From Antilocapra americana (Eukaryota; Chordata; Mammalia; Artiodactyla; Antilocapridae): a stretch of DNA of 64,000 nt. Shown in pieces: positions 20,490 through 33,169 of the stretch. The position numbers and the translations under genes were made by a program. The notes beneath the pieces were generated by a model. The model ran no database searches. It was not told the origin of the DNA and saw only the letters and a list, made by a program, of their open reading frames with translations. The stretch lies in contig ML660774.1 in NCBI GenBank assembly GCA_007570785.1, positions 12,671,970 to 12,735,969 on the forward strand, written 5' to 3'. The stretch's first letter is position 1, and the number at the start of each line of letters is the position of its first letter.

Positions 20490-22684
20490 AGCCAAAGATG
20501 GAGACACTCTATGCAGTCAGCAAAAAGAAAGACCAGGAGCTGACTATGGCTAAGATAATGACCTCCTTATTGCAAAATTCTGACTTAAATTGAAGAAAGT
20601 GAGGAACATCACTAGACCATTCAGGTATGACATAATTCAAAACCCCTACAATTATACAGTGGAAGTGATAAATACATTCAAGGGATTAGATCTGATAGAC
20701 AGAGTGCCTGAAGAACTAGGGACAGAGGTTTGTAACATTGTACAGGAAGTGGTGATCAAAACCATCCCCCAAAGGAAGAAATACAAAAAGGCAAAACTGT
20801 TGTCTAAGGAGGCCTTAGGAATAGCTGAGAAAAAAAGAGAAGTGAAAGGCAAACGAGAAAAGAAAATACATACCCATTTGAATGCAAAGTTCCAAAGAAT
20901 AGCAAGGATAGATAAGAAAGCCTTCCTCAGTGATCAATGCAAAGAAATAGAGGAAAACAACAGAATGGGAAAGACTAGAGATCTCTTCAGGAAAATTGGA
21001 AATACCAAGGGAACATTTCATGCAAAGATGTGTGCAATAAAGGACAGAAACAGTATGGACCTAACAAAAGCAGAAGATATTAGGAAGAGGTGGCAAGAAT
21101 ACACAGAAGAACTGTACGAAAAAGAGCTTCATGACTCAGATAACCATGATGGTGTGATCACTCACCTAGAGCCAGACATCCTGGAGTGCAAAGTCAAGGT
21201 GACCTTAGGAAGCATCACGACAAACAAAGGTAGTGGAGGTGATGGAATCCCAGCTGAGCTATTTCAAATCTCAAAAGATAATGCTGCCAAAGTGCTGCAC
21301 TCAATATGCCACCAAATTTGGAAAACAACAGGGTCTCCAGGACTGGAAGAGATGTTTTCATTCCAATCCCAAAGTTAGGCATTGCCAAAGAATGTTCAAA
21401 CTACTGCATAATTGCATTCATTTCACATGCTAGCAAAGTAATGCTAAAAATTCTCCAAGCTAGGCTTCAAGAGTATGTGAACTGAAAACTTCAGATGTTC
21501 AAACTGGATTTAGAAAAGGCAGAGGAACCAGAGATCAAATTGCCAACATCCACTGAATCATTAAAAATGCAAGAGAATTCCAGAAAAAAACATCTACATC
21601 TGTTTCATTGACTATGCCAAAGCCTTTGACTGTGAATCACAACAAATGGTGGAAAATTCTTAAAGAGATGGGAATATCAGACCACCTTACCTGCCTCCTG
21701 AGAAATTTGTATGCAGCTCAAGAAGCAACAGTTAGAACCAAACATGGAACTGATTCCATGGACTGGTTCCAAATTGGGAAAGGAGTACACTAAGGCTGGG
21801 TATTGTCACCTTGCTTACTTACTTACAAGCAGAGTACATTATGTGAAATGCTGGACTGGATGAAGCACAAGCTGGAATCAAGGTTGCTGGGAGAAATATC
21901 AATAACATCAAATAGGCAGATGACACCATCCTTATGGCAGAAAGCAAAGAGGAACTCAAGAGCCTCTTGATGAAAGTGAAAGAGGAGAGTGGAAAAGGCT
22001 CAACATTCAAAAAACTAAGATCATGGCATCTGGTCCAATCACTTCATTGGACAAACAGATGTGGAAACAATGGTAACAGTGAGAGACTTTATTTTCTTGG
22101 GCTCCAAAATCACTGTGGATGGTGACGGCAGCCATGAAATTAGAAGATTTTTGCTCCTTGGAAGAAAAGCTATGACCAACCTAAACAGCATATTAAAAAA
22201 CAGAGACATTCCCGACAAAGGTCCGTCTAGTCAAAGCTATGATTTTTCTAGTAGTCATGTATGGATGGGAGAGTTGGACCATAAAGAAAGCTGAACACTG
22301 AAGAACTGATGCTTCTGCATCGTGGTGTTGGAGAAGACTCTTGAAAGTCCCTTGCACTGCCAGGAGATCCAACCAGTCAATCCTAAAGGAAAACAGTCCT
22401 GAAAATTCATTGGAAGGACAGATCCTGAAGCTTAAGCTCCAATACTTTGGCTGCCTGATGTGTATGAGGAACTGACTCATTGGAAAAGACCCTGATGCTG
22501 GGGAAGATTGAAGGCAGGAGAAGGAGACAACAGAGGATGAGATGGCTGGATGACATTACCAACTCGATGAACATGAATTGAGCAAGCTCTGGGAGTTGGT
22601 GATGGACAGGGGAGCCCGGCGTGCTGCAGTCCATGGGGTTGCAAAGAATCAGATAGGACTGAGCAGCTGAACTGAACTGAACTG
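20490..22684 (+). mobile_element. BovB LINE, 2.2 kb, 5'-truncated
   Basis: Sense BovB covering the linker between endonuclease and RT, the RT domain, the C-terminal region and the 3' end, which finishes as ACTGAACTGAACTGA near 22684. The endonuclease domain and 5' region are absent. It is interrupted by frameshifts and stops throughout. I could not find a convincing TSD, so the left limit may be off by tens of bases. Confidence 0.92.
20590..22294 (+). pseudogene. BovB ORF2 remnant: linker and reverse transcriptase
   Basis: A decayed reverse transcriptase reading frame. The first part is open for 262 codons (20590-21378) and carries the BovB linker and the start of the RT, including DGIPAELFQ. 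Then a small deletion shifts the frame near 21330, where the equivalent BovB text reads 'actcagcag'. Later pieces lie in other frames: 21608-21793 (AKPLTVNHNKWWKILKEM), the catalytic box region near 21905-21930, and 22061-22294 (FIFLGSKITVDGDGSHEI). At the catalytic box the usual Tyr codon before ADD is a stop (tag, about 21913-21915), so no active enzyme can be made. No internal promoter or host gene fusion is seen. Confidence 0.9.
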
Positions 22685-22805
22685 ATAACTCGAGGTTTCC
22701 TATATTGCTCTTACTATAGGTATTCTTGTGATTATTTGTTTAATATTTGCTTCTCTTCTAATGGAGGCAGAAACTCTATCTTGTTAATTTTCACATTCCT
22801 CTAGA

Positions 22806-23015
22806 GCAAGGGATCAGTAGATATTTTTTTAATAGGGCCAGATGGTAAATATTTTAGGCTTTACTGACCATGAGATTTCTTGCAACAACTCAGTTCTGAT
22901 GTTCTAGTGTGAAAATTGCCGTAGACAATAACTCAATGAATGGTTGTGACTCATCTCAAATAAAATTTAATTCGTAAACACAAGTGACTAGACATAGTTT
23001 GCTAGTCTTTGCTGA
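22806..23015. mobile_element. hAT-Charlie-type MER element
   Basis: Contains GGGCCAGATGGTAAATATTT, TAGGCTTTACTGACCATGAG, TGCCGTAGACAATAACTCAA and AAATAAAATTTAATTCGTAA in the order of a common mammalian non-autonomous hAT element. The ends are eroded, so I give the superfamily but not the exact MER number. Confidence 0.8.
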
Positions 23016-24739
23016 ATATTTGAAACTGAATGAATGGGAATCTTAAATTCAACTTAAGATATGGAGAAAGGATAGATTTCATATTTAATTGTGCAAATAG
23101 TGGAACAGTTGTTTGTTCCTTCTTTTTTTAAAACCACATATTGCTCCTGAGTTGAAAATGATATTAAATATTCCAAAGGAAATTAGGACCACAGTTAATA
23201 TGCTCTCCTTTGGCCAACTCTGGATAGTAATTTAATCTAAAGAAATATTATTTTTGTTGTTTGCAATATAATTTCAGTGATTTGTCATGTTTTTCCCTAA
23301 AGGGAAAGAAAAATTGTGATCAGTAAATATTTCAAATCTTAAAAATGTTGATTTATTTTTGCTTTTAATTATCCTCTCAAACTATAAACATTAAATTAAA
23401 ATCACAGATTTAGTAAGCTTTAAATGATTGGTACTTAGATTATCTAAGACAAAATCTATAGTTGCTTCAGTATGGAAAAATAAACAAGAGTAAAATTGTC
23501 ATCCCAATAATTTAACCCAAAACAGCATGAGCCATTTTGTTATTTTGCAATGTGTTTAGTCAGTAATGATTATCTTCTTTCTACAATATTCAGAGATAAT
23601 TAGAATAACCTCTCACTAACAAATTTAAAGTATATGCATATTGGTGTATGTGATGAGTATCATTATGTCAAGAAATCATTATAGTTGAATGAGTTTAAAC
23701 AGTGATAACTTGAAGTACTTGCCCATTGAGCTGTGTTTTTGAAGGGAAAGAAATGGATTGCCTGGAAGCAAAGGAGAGGGCTTTTCAGACCAAGCAGAGT
23801 GGATAATGGATGCATAGTAGGACAAGCCTTAATTTTCCACTCAACTTTACTAATGTAGGCTTCCCCTAAATAAAGAAATATTAGATAATCCCTCCAAGTC
23901 ATCTAGCTCTGAAAAGAAAGGCTAATTTGTCCTCAGACACAGCTTTCCAATAGTTTGCCTCAAAGTAGTTTCTGCCGCTTCTCACACAGTCTATAACATG
24001 CTATTGATTTTTGTAAGCTTTGTAATTTTTATTTTTTCTGTCTACCATCTCTTTCATGCTCTGCTTTAGAACTTATCTCACCAGCTGGGCATTCTGCTGG
24101 TGGAAACATTTAATCTAAACTTCAGTCATTTTCTATCTGGGCATCAAAGAAGAAAAGAATTTTTTATTTTGGTTCATTTATTTACTAGAAAAAAAATAAG
24201 ACACATTGCAAAAAAAAATTTAAATTATGTGGAAATAGCAAAATAGATCTTAATAGGTACCTACCATGGTTTAATATGCTTATGGTCTGGGTGCTCAAAT
24301 TGGTTCCTTTGCAAATAGGCCTGTAGGACTTTGAAAGTAAAGAAAAAACATTAGAATAAGGTTTTTGAGACTAAAAACCTTAATTTAAGAAAAATTTTAC
24401 GAAGTTAGGAAATAAATAACTGAAACACTGTCAAAGAAAATCAGAAAATGAACTGAAATATTGGGATGGGAAGGAACAGTGAAAAGAATCACCTAAAATT
24501 TTTACATATAAAAGAAAACAGACTGGAAATACCTTTGTGGATAATACAAGAGTGAATGCTTTTGTCATATTCTATGAAATTTTCTCTATAGCAACCAAAA
24601 AAAATAAAATAAAAGTGTGCAAAAGACAAATAGAACTTTATAGAAATATAAAGACACATTTCAACACTTGTAAATAAAAATCGCCTTGCAGCAACATTTT
24701 GCTGAAATTCATTCATTCATTTTAGGAGCACTCTCCAAT
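23016..24739. other. Unassigned AT-rich sequence
   Basis: No repeat or gene recognised over 1.7 kb. The 79-codon (23663-23902) and 75-codon (24489-24716) minus-strand frames lack recognisable features. Confidence 0.45.
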
Positions 24740-25140
24740 GTTGGTAAAGATGCAGTGAAGTTGGTTGGGATTAAACATGGTGGTGGCATGAAACCATTTT
24801 GAAAAGTAATAAGATAGTTATATCTGCCAAGAGGAGAAAATAATGTTAAAACATTAAAATAATGTTAGTCATCCTTCTTCAGGACATTCATGCTGGAAAA
24901 ATAATCTCAATGCAGAAATGAGATTTCTAAAAATTTTTATAGCATTTTAAAAATAAGTATCTATAAAAACCTAAATACTAGTAATGATGATACATGCAGA
25001 CATTTATAATAGCAATTGTGAACACCATATATTGAAAGAAAAAATGCTACTATAGTATTAAGTTAAAGTCTAAATACAAAATTATATGTACATAATTATA
25101 TACACACACATATATATAAACAATGATTAGTAGAGATGGG
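24740..25140 (+). mobile_element. Possible very old L1 3' region
   Basis: Faint resemblance to the end of old L1 ORF2/3'UTR: GTTGGTAAAGATGCAGTGAA, then 'catggtggtggcatgaaaccattttgaaaa'-like order, and TTATAATAGCAATTGTGAAC. The similarity is weak and could be coincidental in AT-rich sequence. Confidence 0.3.
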
Positions 25141-26150
25141 AAAATTTTTCATTCTATTAAATGATAGAAGAATACTGCAAATAAAATTTTCATGTTACAA
25201 ATGTAATTTTCAGTATAGTTAATAGAATTTAATTAAATTATATTTAATTAAAATATGAAGATTATTAAATAACATTTTAAAGATTTCACATATTTTATTT
25301 AGAGAAAAAAATTGTTTTTCTTAGTGGCACAATTGCTTTTACTTAATTTGCCATTTACTTCATGTAAAATAAACTGTCTGCTCAAACAAATTCCTCTCTA
25401 TTACCCTCCAATTTCTTGGGCGACAGCTAAACATAAACTTAATTTTATTCTGCTTACAATGCTGATCTCTTACAAACAACTTGTCTTATTAGATTATGTT
25501 CCTGACCTTAAATATTTATTTACACTCAATCCCAGCATAGGATTCAGATACCCAAGTGATGAGAGAAGAAAGGAAGAAGGAAATGAGTCAGGGAAAGAAC
25601 AAAACAAATGATTAGAATTAGGAGTAAAATGATTACAAATATCTGCCTAGAATAGGTAGGCTTAAAATCACAGTAAGAAACAGTATCTCAGGATTTCACA
25701 AATAAATATGCCATACTTTTTTATAAGTAAAATCCTCTATATTAGCTCAGGGGAACAAAATGTCTGTTTGGCATGAGAATTACTTCAAGCTGAAAATAAT
25801 GAAGGCCCAAAAGACTCAGGAAGAAGCCTTGACCTTCCCCTCAGCTGCCTGAAGAGTGCAGACAGAGGACCTGCTCCAGGAAGCATCACTGTAGGTTACT
25901 GCAATATGACCCAGATGTGTAGACAGAGAGGAATCTAGCAAAGTCTGCTGAAATTCTGCTCTGTGTCCCATGACTCCACTGGTCCAGCAAACATTCATTT
26001 ACCAAATCTTTGGTCTTCCATCTCCATGAGAATCACCTGCTTCCCTCTGAAGTCCCAAACCCACCCCCGCAACACCCCCTTCAGTTTTAAGCTAAAGGTG
26101 GTGTATGAGGGGAGGGTGTTCAGTGTCACTGGGTGTCTCCCAGGGCTCGC
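25141..26150. other. Unassigned sequence
   Basis: AT-rich to about 25750, then less so. The 99-codon frame at 25312-25611 ends in a Lys/Glu-rich tail but shows no homology I recognise. Confidence 0.45.
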
Positions 26151-26855
26151 TGCTCTTCAGGCTCTCAGTCGTGTCTGACTCTCTGCCAGCCCATGGACTG
26201 TAGCACGCCAGGCCTCCCTGTCCATCATCAACTCCCAGAGCTTGCTCAAAATCATATCCATCGAGTTGGTGATGCTATCCAACCATCTCATCCTCTGTCA
26301 TCCCCTTCTCCTCCTGCCTTCAATCTTTTCCAGCATCACGGTCTTTTCAAATGAGTCAGCCCTTCACATCAGGTGGCCAAATTACTGGAGCTTCAGCTTT
26401 AGCATCAGTCCTTCCAATGAATATTCAGGGTTGATTTCCTTTAGGATGGACTGGTTTGATCTCCTTGCTATCCAAGGGACTCTTGGGAGTTTTCTCTAAT
26501 ACCACAGTTCAAAGGCATCAATTCTTCTGTGTTGAGCCTTTTTTATCACCCAGCTCTTAACGTGACTACTGGAAAAACCTTAGCTTTGACTAGATGGACC
26601 TTTGTTGGCAAAGTAATGTCTCTGCTTTTTAATATGCTGTTTAGGTTTGTTATTGCTTTTCTCCCAAGGAGTAGGTGTCTTTTAATTTCATGGCTACAGT
26701 CACTGTTCATGGTGATTTTGGAGCCCCCAAAAATAAAGTCTGTCACTGTTTCCATTCTTTACTCATCCATTTGCCATGAAGTGATGGGGCTGGATGCCAT
26801 GATTTTAGTTTTTTGAATGGTGAATTTCAAGCCAGCTTTTCCACTCTCCTCTTTC
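26151..26855 (-). mobile_element. BovB LINE, 5' end abutted by L1
   Basis: About 0.7 kb of the BovB 3' part in reverse orientation, from CTCTCAGTCGTGTCTGACTC to TTCCACTCTCCTCTTTC. The continuation expected in BovB ('actttcatcaagagg') is absent on the far side of the adjoining L1. So either the BovB ended here by 5' truncation or bases were lost when the L1 arrived. Confidence 0.92.
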
Positions 26856-27400
26856 TTTTTTTAATTTTTTTTTATTTTAAGCCACTTAGTTTTATTTATT
26901 TATTTATTTATTTTTATTAGTTTTGCCATACAATGACATGATATCACCATGGGTTTACATATGCTCCCCCTCCAGAACTCCCCTCCCTCCTCCCTCCCCC
27001 CAGGAAATCTCGATGCACCGGCCCCGAGCATCAATCCTGGGCTGGCAATTGATTTCACATATGATAATTAACATGTTTCAATGCCATTCTCCCATATCAT
27101 CCCACCCTTGCCCTCATCCACAGAGTCCACTAGTCTGTTCTATACATCTGCGTTCCTTTTGCTGTCTCGCATGCAGGGTTCTCGTTACCATCTTTCTAAA
27201 TTTCATATATATGCGTTAGTATACTGTATTGTTGTTTTTCCTTCTGGCTTACTTCACTCTGGATAATGGGCTCCAGTTCCATCCACCTGAGTAGAACTGC
27301 TTCAAATGAATTTTTTTTTAATGCTGAGTAATATTCCATTGTGTATATGTACCACAGCTTTCTTATCCATTCGTCAGTTGATGGGCATCTAGGTTGCTTG
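26856..27400 (-). mobile_element. L1 3' end (young-looking ruminant L1)
   Basis: Reverse-oriented L1: poly(T)/(TTTA)n tail at the left, the G/C-rich 3'UTR tract (CTCCCTCCTCCCTCCCCCC near 26983-27001), then the ORF2 C-terminus. The minus-strand frame at 27196-27429 encodes [20 protein letters not shown], as in the larger L1 at 57.4-60 kb. It is 5'-truncated at about 27400. The tail includes TTTA repeats at 26893-26917. I found no convincing TSD. Confidence 0.93.
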
Positions 27401-28167
27401 AATTTCTTTGAAGTTGGCTCATCTGTCAAATTTCACTTAAGCCCAGTTTCTGCTTTGAGGTGGTGACAACTTGAAAAACGTATTTTGGTGAAATTAAAAT
27501 TCCATAGATTTCTATCCCCAAAATGACAATAATTCCTGTCTAGAGACTGCTAGATTGTGTGAATATGGAGCATCTGAAAGCATTTCAAAAATATGTGACT
27601 TTGGCCTATTTATTTAATCTGGAGCCTTAGATTCCTAATTCATAAAAGGGTAATAAGATTTTCTCCTTTTCAAAATTTATTGTAGAAATTAAATGAGAAA
27701 GCTCTAGCTTCATTAAGATAAATTGATTTTGTTTCCTAGTTTAATTTACAAAACGAAAATCAGTTAACAAGTGAACTGGTTCTGAATGTGTGCTTCCAGG
27801 CTGCTCATCCTGTTCTAGTCTCAGATGTCTGATGTGTGAAATGGAGCTGGTCTGAATGACTTACTGAGGTTCTGTCTCACTTTATTGATGCCAAAAGAGA
27901 GAGTTCTACAACCACATGCTTAATTAAATTTTTTCACATCTCATCTTAAAAGTTTTGTGTTTAGTCACTACTAATATTTGTCTCTAATTAGGAATATTCT
28001 CAAACTTCAGATTGTAAGCAGAGTGGAACTCTTAAAGCAACAGATAGCTAGGTAAAAATTGAAAACACTACTGCCTGAATCTAACTAAGCTTTTGTTTGA
28101 TTATTGTATGTCAGTTGCAGGCTATGTTAAACCAGGTTGGATTATAAGAACATCAGGTCAGATTATG
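27401..28167. other. Unassigned sequence
   Basis: No repeat or gene recognised. Confidence 0.45.
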
Positions 28168-28465
28168 CCTTGGACATCAAGGAGATCAAACCAGTCAATC
28201 CTAAAGGAAATCAACCCTGAATATTCATTGGAATGACTGATGCTGAAGCTGAAATTCTGATACTTTCACCACCTGATGTAAAGAGCCAACTCGTTGGAAG
28301 AGACCCTGATGCTGGGAAAGATTGAAGGCAGGAGAAGGGGGCAGCAGAAGATGAAATGGTTGAACAGCATCATTGACTCAATGGAAGTAAGTTTGAGCAA
28401 ACTCTTCAAGATAGTGGAAGACATGGAAGAGTTGGACATGACTCAGCGACCAAACAAAAACAACA
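28168..28465 (+). mobile_element. BovB LINE, short 3' copy
   Basis: Sense BovB end starting at CCTTGGACATCAAGGAGATC and finishing with AGTTGGACATGACTCAGCGA. It is diverged and has lost about 50 bases in the terminal region, where the 'cctggcatgctgcagtcca' phrase should be. Confidence 0.88.
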
Positions 28466-28673
28466 GTAATGGAAATGTGGTCAAACTGGTGAGTCTGCAA
28501 ATCAGTTTGAATGATGCTGAGTCAGCACACATTATGCTGAGTCACCATGAACTTTAAGGTTAAGATCCATGTGAGGGACCCTGGTCCCTCCTCCACATCT
28601 CCCAGCTGCATCAAAATTGTCTTCTTTATTTAAAGCTATTAACGTGTCATATGTTACAAATAATATATTCACA

Positions 28674-31560
28674 GTTCAGTTCAGTCCCTCAGTCATGTCT
28701 GACTCTTCACAATGCGATGGACCACAGCATGCCAGGCCTCCCTGTCCATCACCAACTCCTAGAGTTGACTCAAACTCATCTCCATTGAGTCAGTGATGCC
28801 ATCCAACCATCTCATCCTCTATTGTCCCCTTCACTTCCTGACCTCAATCTTTCCCAGCATCAAGGTCTTTTCCAATGAGTCAACTCTTAGCATGAGGTGG
28901 CCAAAGTACTGGAGTTTAAGCTTCAACATCAGTCCTTTCAATGAACACTCAGGACTGATCTCCTTTAGGATGGACTGCTTGGATTCCCATGAAGTCCAAG
29001 GGACTCTCAAGAGTCTTCTCTAACACCACAGTTCAAAAGCATCAATTCTTCAGTGCTCAGCTTTCTTTATAGTCCAACTCTCATATCCATACATGACTAC
29101 TGGAAACCATAGCTTTGATGAGGCAGACCTTTGTTGGCAAAGTAATGTCTCTGCTTTTTAATATGCTGTCTAGGTTGGTCATAACTTTCCTTCTAAGGAG
29201 TAAGCATCTGTTAGTTTCATGGCTGCAGTCACCATCTGCTGTGATTTTGGAGCTCAAGAAAATAAAGCTTGTCATTGTTTCCATTGTTTCCACATCTATT
29301 TGCCATGAAGTGATGGGACTAGATGCCATGATCTCAGTTTTCTGATGATTGAGATTTAAGCCAACTTTTTCACTCTTCTCTTTCACTTTCATCAAGAGGC
29401 TCTTTGCTCTTTAGTTCTTCTTCACTTTCTGCCATAAGGGTGGTGTCATCTGCATCTCTGAGGTTATTGATATTTCTCCCGGCAATGTTGATTCCAGCTT
29501 GTGCTTCCTCCAGTCCAGCATTTCTCAAGATGTACTCTGCATATAAGTTAAATAAGCAGGGTGACAGTATACAGCCTTGACATACTCCTTTTCCTATTTG
29601 GAACCAGCCTGTTGTTCCATGTCCAGTTCTAACTGTTGCTTCCTGACCTGCATTCAGGTTTCTCAAGAAGCAGGTCAGGTGGTCTTGTATTCCCATCTCT
29701 TTAAGAGTTTTCCAGAGTTTGTTGTGATCCACACAGTCAAAGGTTTTGGCATAGTCAAGAAGACAGAAATAGATGTTTTTCTGGAACTCTCTTGCTTTTT
29801 TGATGATCCAGCGGATGCTGGCAATTTGATCTTTGGTTCCTCTGCCTTTTCTAAAACCAGCTTGAACATCTGGAAGTTCACGGTTCATATACTGTGAAGC
29901 CTGGCTGAAGCCTGGCCTGGAGAATTTTGAGCATTACTTTACTGTTATGTGAGATGAGTGCATTTGTGTGGTAGTTTGAGCATTCTTTGGCATTGCCTTT
30001 CTTAGGGATTGGAATGAAAACTGACCTTTTCCAGTCCTGTAACCATTGCTGAGTTTTCCAAATTTGCTGGCATATTGAGTGCAGCACTCTCACAGCATCA
30101 TCTTTCAGGATTTGAAATAGCTCAGCTGGAATTCCATCACCTCCACTAGCTTTGTTCGTAGTGATACTTTCTAAGGCCCACTTGACTTCGCATTCCAGAA
30201 TGTCTGGCTCTAGGTGAGTGATCACACCATCATGATTATCTGGGTCATGAAGATCATTTTGTAGTTTTTCTGTATATTCTTGCCACCTCTTCTTAATATC
30301 TTTTTCTTTTGTTAGGTCCATACCATTTCTGTCCTTTATTGAGCCCTTCTTTGCATTAAATGTTCTCTTGGTATCTCCAATTTTTCTTGAAGAGATCTCT
30401 AGTCTTTGCTATTCTCTTGTTTTCCTCTCTTTCTTTGCATCGATCACTGAGGAAAGCTTTCTTACCTCTCCTTCCTCTTCTTTGGAACTCTGCATTCAGA
30501 TGGGAATATTTTTCCTTTTCTCCTTTGCTTTTCACTTCTCTTCTTTTTACAGCTATTTCTAAGGCCTCCTTGGACAGCCATTTTGCTGTTTTGCATTTCT
30601 TTTTCTTGGGAATGGTCTTGATCCCTGTCTCCTGTACAATGTCATCAACCTCTGTCCATAGTCCATCACACACTCCGTCTATCAGATCTAGTCCCTTAAA
30701 TCTATTGCTTACTTCCACTATATAATCATAAGGGATTTGATTTAGGTCATACCTGAATGGTCTAGTGGTTCTTCCTACTTTCTTCAATTTAAGTCTGAAT
30801 TTGGCAATAAGGAGTTCATGATCTGAGCCTCAGTCAGCTCCTGGTCTTGTTTTTGCTGACTTTAAGGAGCTTCTCCATCTTTGACTGCAAAGAATACAGT
30901 CAGTCTGATTTCAGTATTAACCATCAGGTGATGTCCATGTGTAGAGTCTTCTCGTGTTTTTGGAAGAGGGTGTTTGCTAAGACAAGTGCATTCTCTTGGA
31001 AAATCTCTATTAGCCTTTGCCCTGTTTCATTCTGTACTCCAAGACCAGATTTGCCTGTTACTCCAGGTATTTCTTGATTTCCTACTTTTGCATTCCAGTC
31101 CCCTATAATGAAAAGGACATGTTTTTTGGGTGTTAGTTCTAAAAGGTCTTGTAGGTCTTCATAAAACCATTCAACTTCAGCTTCTTCAGCATTACTGGTC
31201 GGGGCATAGACTTGGCTTACTGTGATATTGATTGGTTTGCCTTGGAAATGAATAGAGATCATTCTGTCATTTTTGAGACTGCATCCAAGTACCGAATTTC
31301 AGACTCATTTGTTGACGATGATGGCTTCTCCATTTCTTCTAGAGGATTCTTGCCCACAGTAGTAGATATAAAGTGGTCATCTGAGTTAAATTCACCCATT
31401 CCCGTTCATTTTAGTTCATTGATTCTTAAAATGTGGACATTCACTCTTATCATCTCCTGTTTGACTAATTCCAACTTGCCTTGATTTGTGGACTTAATAT
31501 TCCAGGTTCCTATGCAATATTGTTCTTTACAGCTCTGGAACTTGCTTCTATCACCAGTCC
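28674..31560 (-). mobile_element. BovB LINE, longest copy (2.9 kb)
   Basis: Reverse-oriented BovB from its terminal GTTCAGTTCAGTCCCTCAGT at the left to the endonuclease region at the right. It lacks only several hundred bases of the 5' end. The TSD is AATATATTCACA (28662-28673) and AATATGTTCACA (31561-31572), 12 bases with one difference, which fixes both ends. Flanking sequence is unique. The element is RTE-clade, the family known for horizontal transfer between reptiles and ruminants. Confidence 0.95.
29081..31262 (-). pseudogene. BovB ORF2 remnant: endonuclease and reverse transcriptase
   Basis: Read from right to left, five open pieces in shifting frames give the order of an RTE ORF2. 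At 31262-30924 lies the C-terminal half of the APE-type endonuclease (SQVYAPTS, IGDWNAKVG, GVQNETGQRL). At 30787-30356 lies the basic linker (TRPFRYDLNQIPYDY). At 30321-29878 and 29888-29370 lies the RT (GGDGIPAELFQ, FDCVDHNKLW, CQGCILSPCLFNLYAEYI). At 29395-29081 lies the C-terminal region. At least four frame changes separate the pieces. At the catalytic box the codon at 29454-29456 encodes Asp (LRDADD), whereas the copy at 54.2 kb keeps Tyr (LRYADD). The enzyme is therefore dead by frameshifts and probably by this substitution. Confidence 0.92.
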
Positions 31561-31572
31561 AATATGTTCACA

Positions 31573-33169
31573 TAATGATTCCAATTATTGTAGAAAATCC
31601 CTCTCTATTATCATATTAGTGCCTTGGAAATCTCAATAACCTTAACATTCTGCCCTGGAATTTGCTGACAGGCTGTTTTATCTGGTTCTAAACACAGAAT
31701 TGCCTTGAAACTCAAAACAGAAGCCTGAAAGGAAGGCAAAATCCATTTTCACAAGAGAGCCACATCAACTTGAGTAGTAAACACTCGAGCTCAGCTAGAA
31801 AGTCAGAGTTTCTCTCCTAGGTGGGAAAAAACAAAAATGTGATAAAGGGAGTGAAATGCAAAGAGAATCCAGAAAGGAGAGTGAGGACTCCATGAGACGG
31901 CAACATCACGAGGAGGGAGGAGGACAGGGTGCACCAGTCATGCTGACCTGGTCATTATGTGGCTGTAATCCAGAGCCTCATACAGAGAGCTGTGTGTTGC
32001 GAAGCACAACCTAGATTAGAAATTCACAGGGGCTTTAAGAGCATTCTCCATGTTTGTGAGGGTGCGATTTAAAAAAGGATTAAAGAGAATGTGTCCACTG
32101 AAATGGATAAAGGGAAGGTATCATGCACATATTTGATGCAAGACTCTTGCGGGGACATATCCTTGGGTCTGCAGTGTTGTACAGTAGACCCTTCAGAGCC
32201 AAGGTCTTGCAGAGTGCACAATGTTATATTTTTATGGTTTCCTTTTTTATAGCAGATATTACCTAATTAGGAAAAAGAGATTTTATTGCAGATTTATTTT
32301 ACTGTAAAAGTCAAAACACTTTCAGGAAATGAATGTAGCATTTTCCCAAAGTGCTTAGCTAAATGAGAATTTCAAAAAATAGCAACTGGCAAAATCTTCC
32401 CCTTTCCCTGTGAATGATTGAGGAAAAGAGAAATAATAGAATAATCTGCCAGAAAAAGATAAATAACTGTTAATGTAGATGAAATCTCTAGTGCTAGACA
32501 TTGTAAAACTGTTCACTGAGTTTGATACAAATATCAGCCTTTATGGGAATGGCAGAGTTGAACTTACATATTCATTCAATTTTGATTATTTACTATTTAC
32601 AGCCTTGTGCTAGATGTTATTAAGGTCGCTCTACTGATGCTCTCTCTTTCTGCATTAAAGTTCTGAATTCATTAAGAAATAGGACAAAGAAATAGATTTG
32701 TCCCAGGATTCCCATCCGTTTAGAAATCCCCACAGACACTATCAGTCAGTAGTTCAGCTTGGACACACCAGGTTGTAGACGGCGAGTTTTTCACAAAGAC
32801 ACTGTTAAAGCAACATTAATAGAATAGGAAGGGTTATAAAGAAGGGGACGGAGAAGGATTTGATGGATGAGTTTCAAACTGCTGTGCAGCTCTAAGAAAC
32901 TTCTGCTAGTTGCATCCAAAGTGCTTCCTGCTTAGACATTCAAAGGAATGGACTGTAGTGATAAATACCCACAAGTTTCAGTTATTTGCTGTGGTCAACC
33001 TGACACAGCAAAGCCTCAAGATAGAGGGTCATCCAGAGTGCAGCTCTGCAGGCTGACTGCCCAAGACCTCAGCAGCAGGAGACCGGGGAGCTGCCATTCC
33101 TGCTGCCATACCTGGTGTGGTAGTATAATTCTTTTCCTTTTGGACTAAAATCCAGTCGGTATAGTTACG
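31573..33169. other. Unassigned sequence
   Basis: About 1.6 kb with no recognised repeat. A 66-codon frame at 32948-33148 is relatively Ser/Cys rich and G/C richer than its surroundings but has no family resemblance. Confidence 0.45.

Noticed and set aside
24740..25140. Old L1 as a firm call
   Set aside because: Similarity is too weak in AT-rich sequence; kept only as a low-confidence feature.
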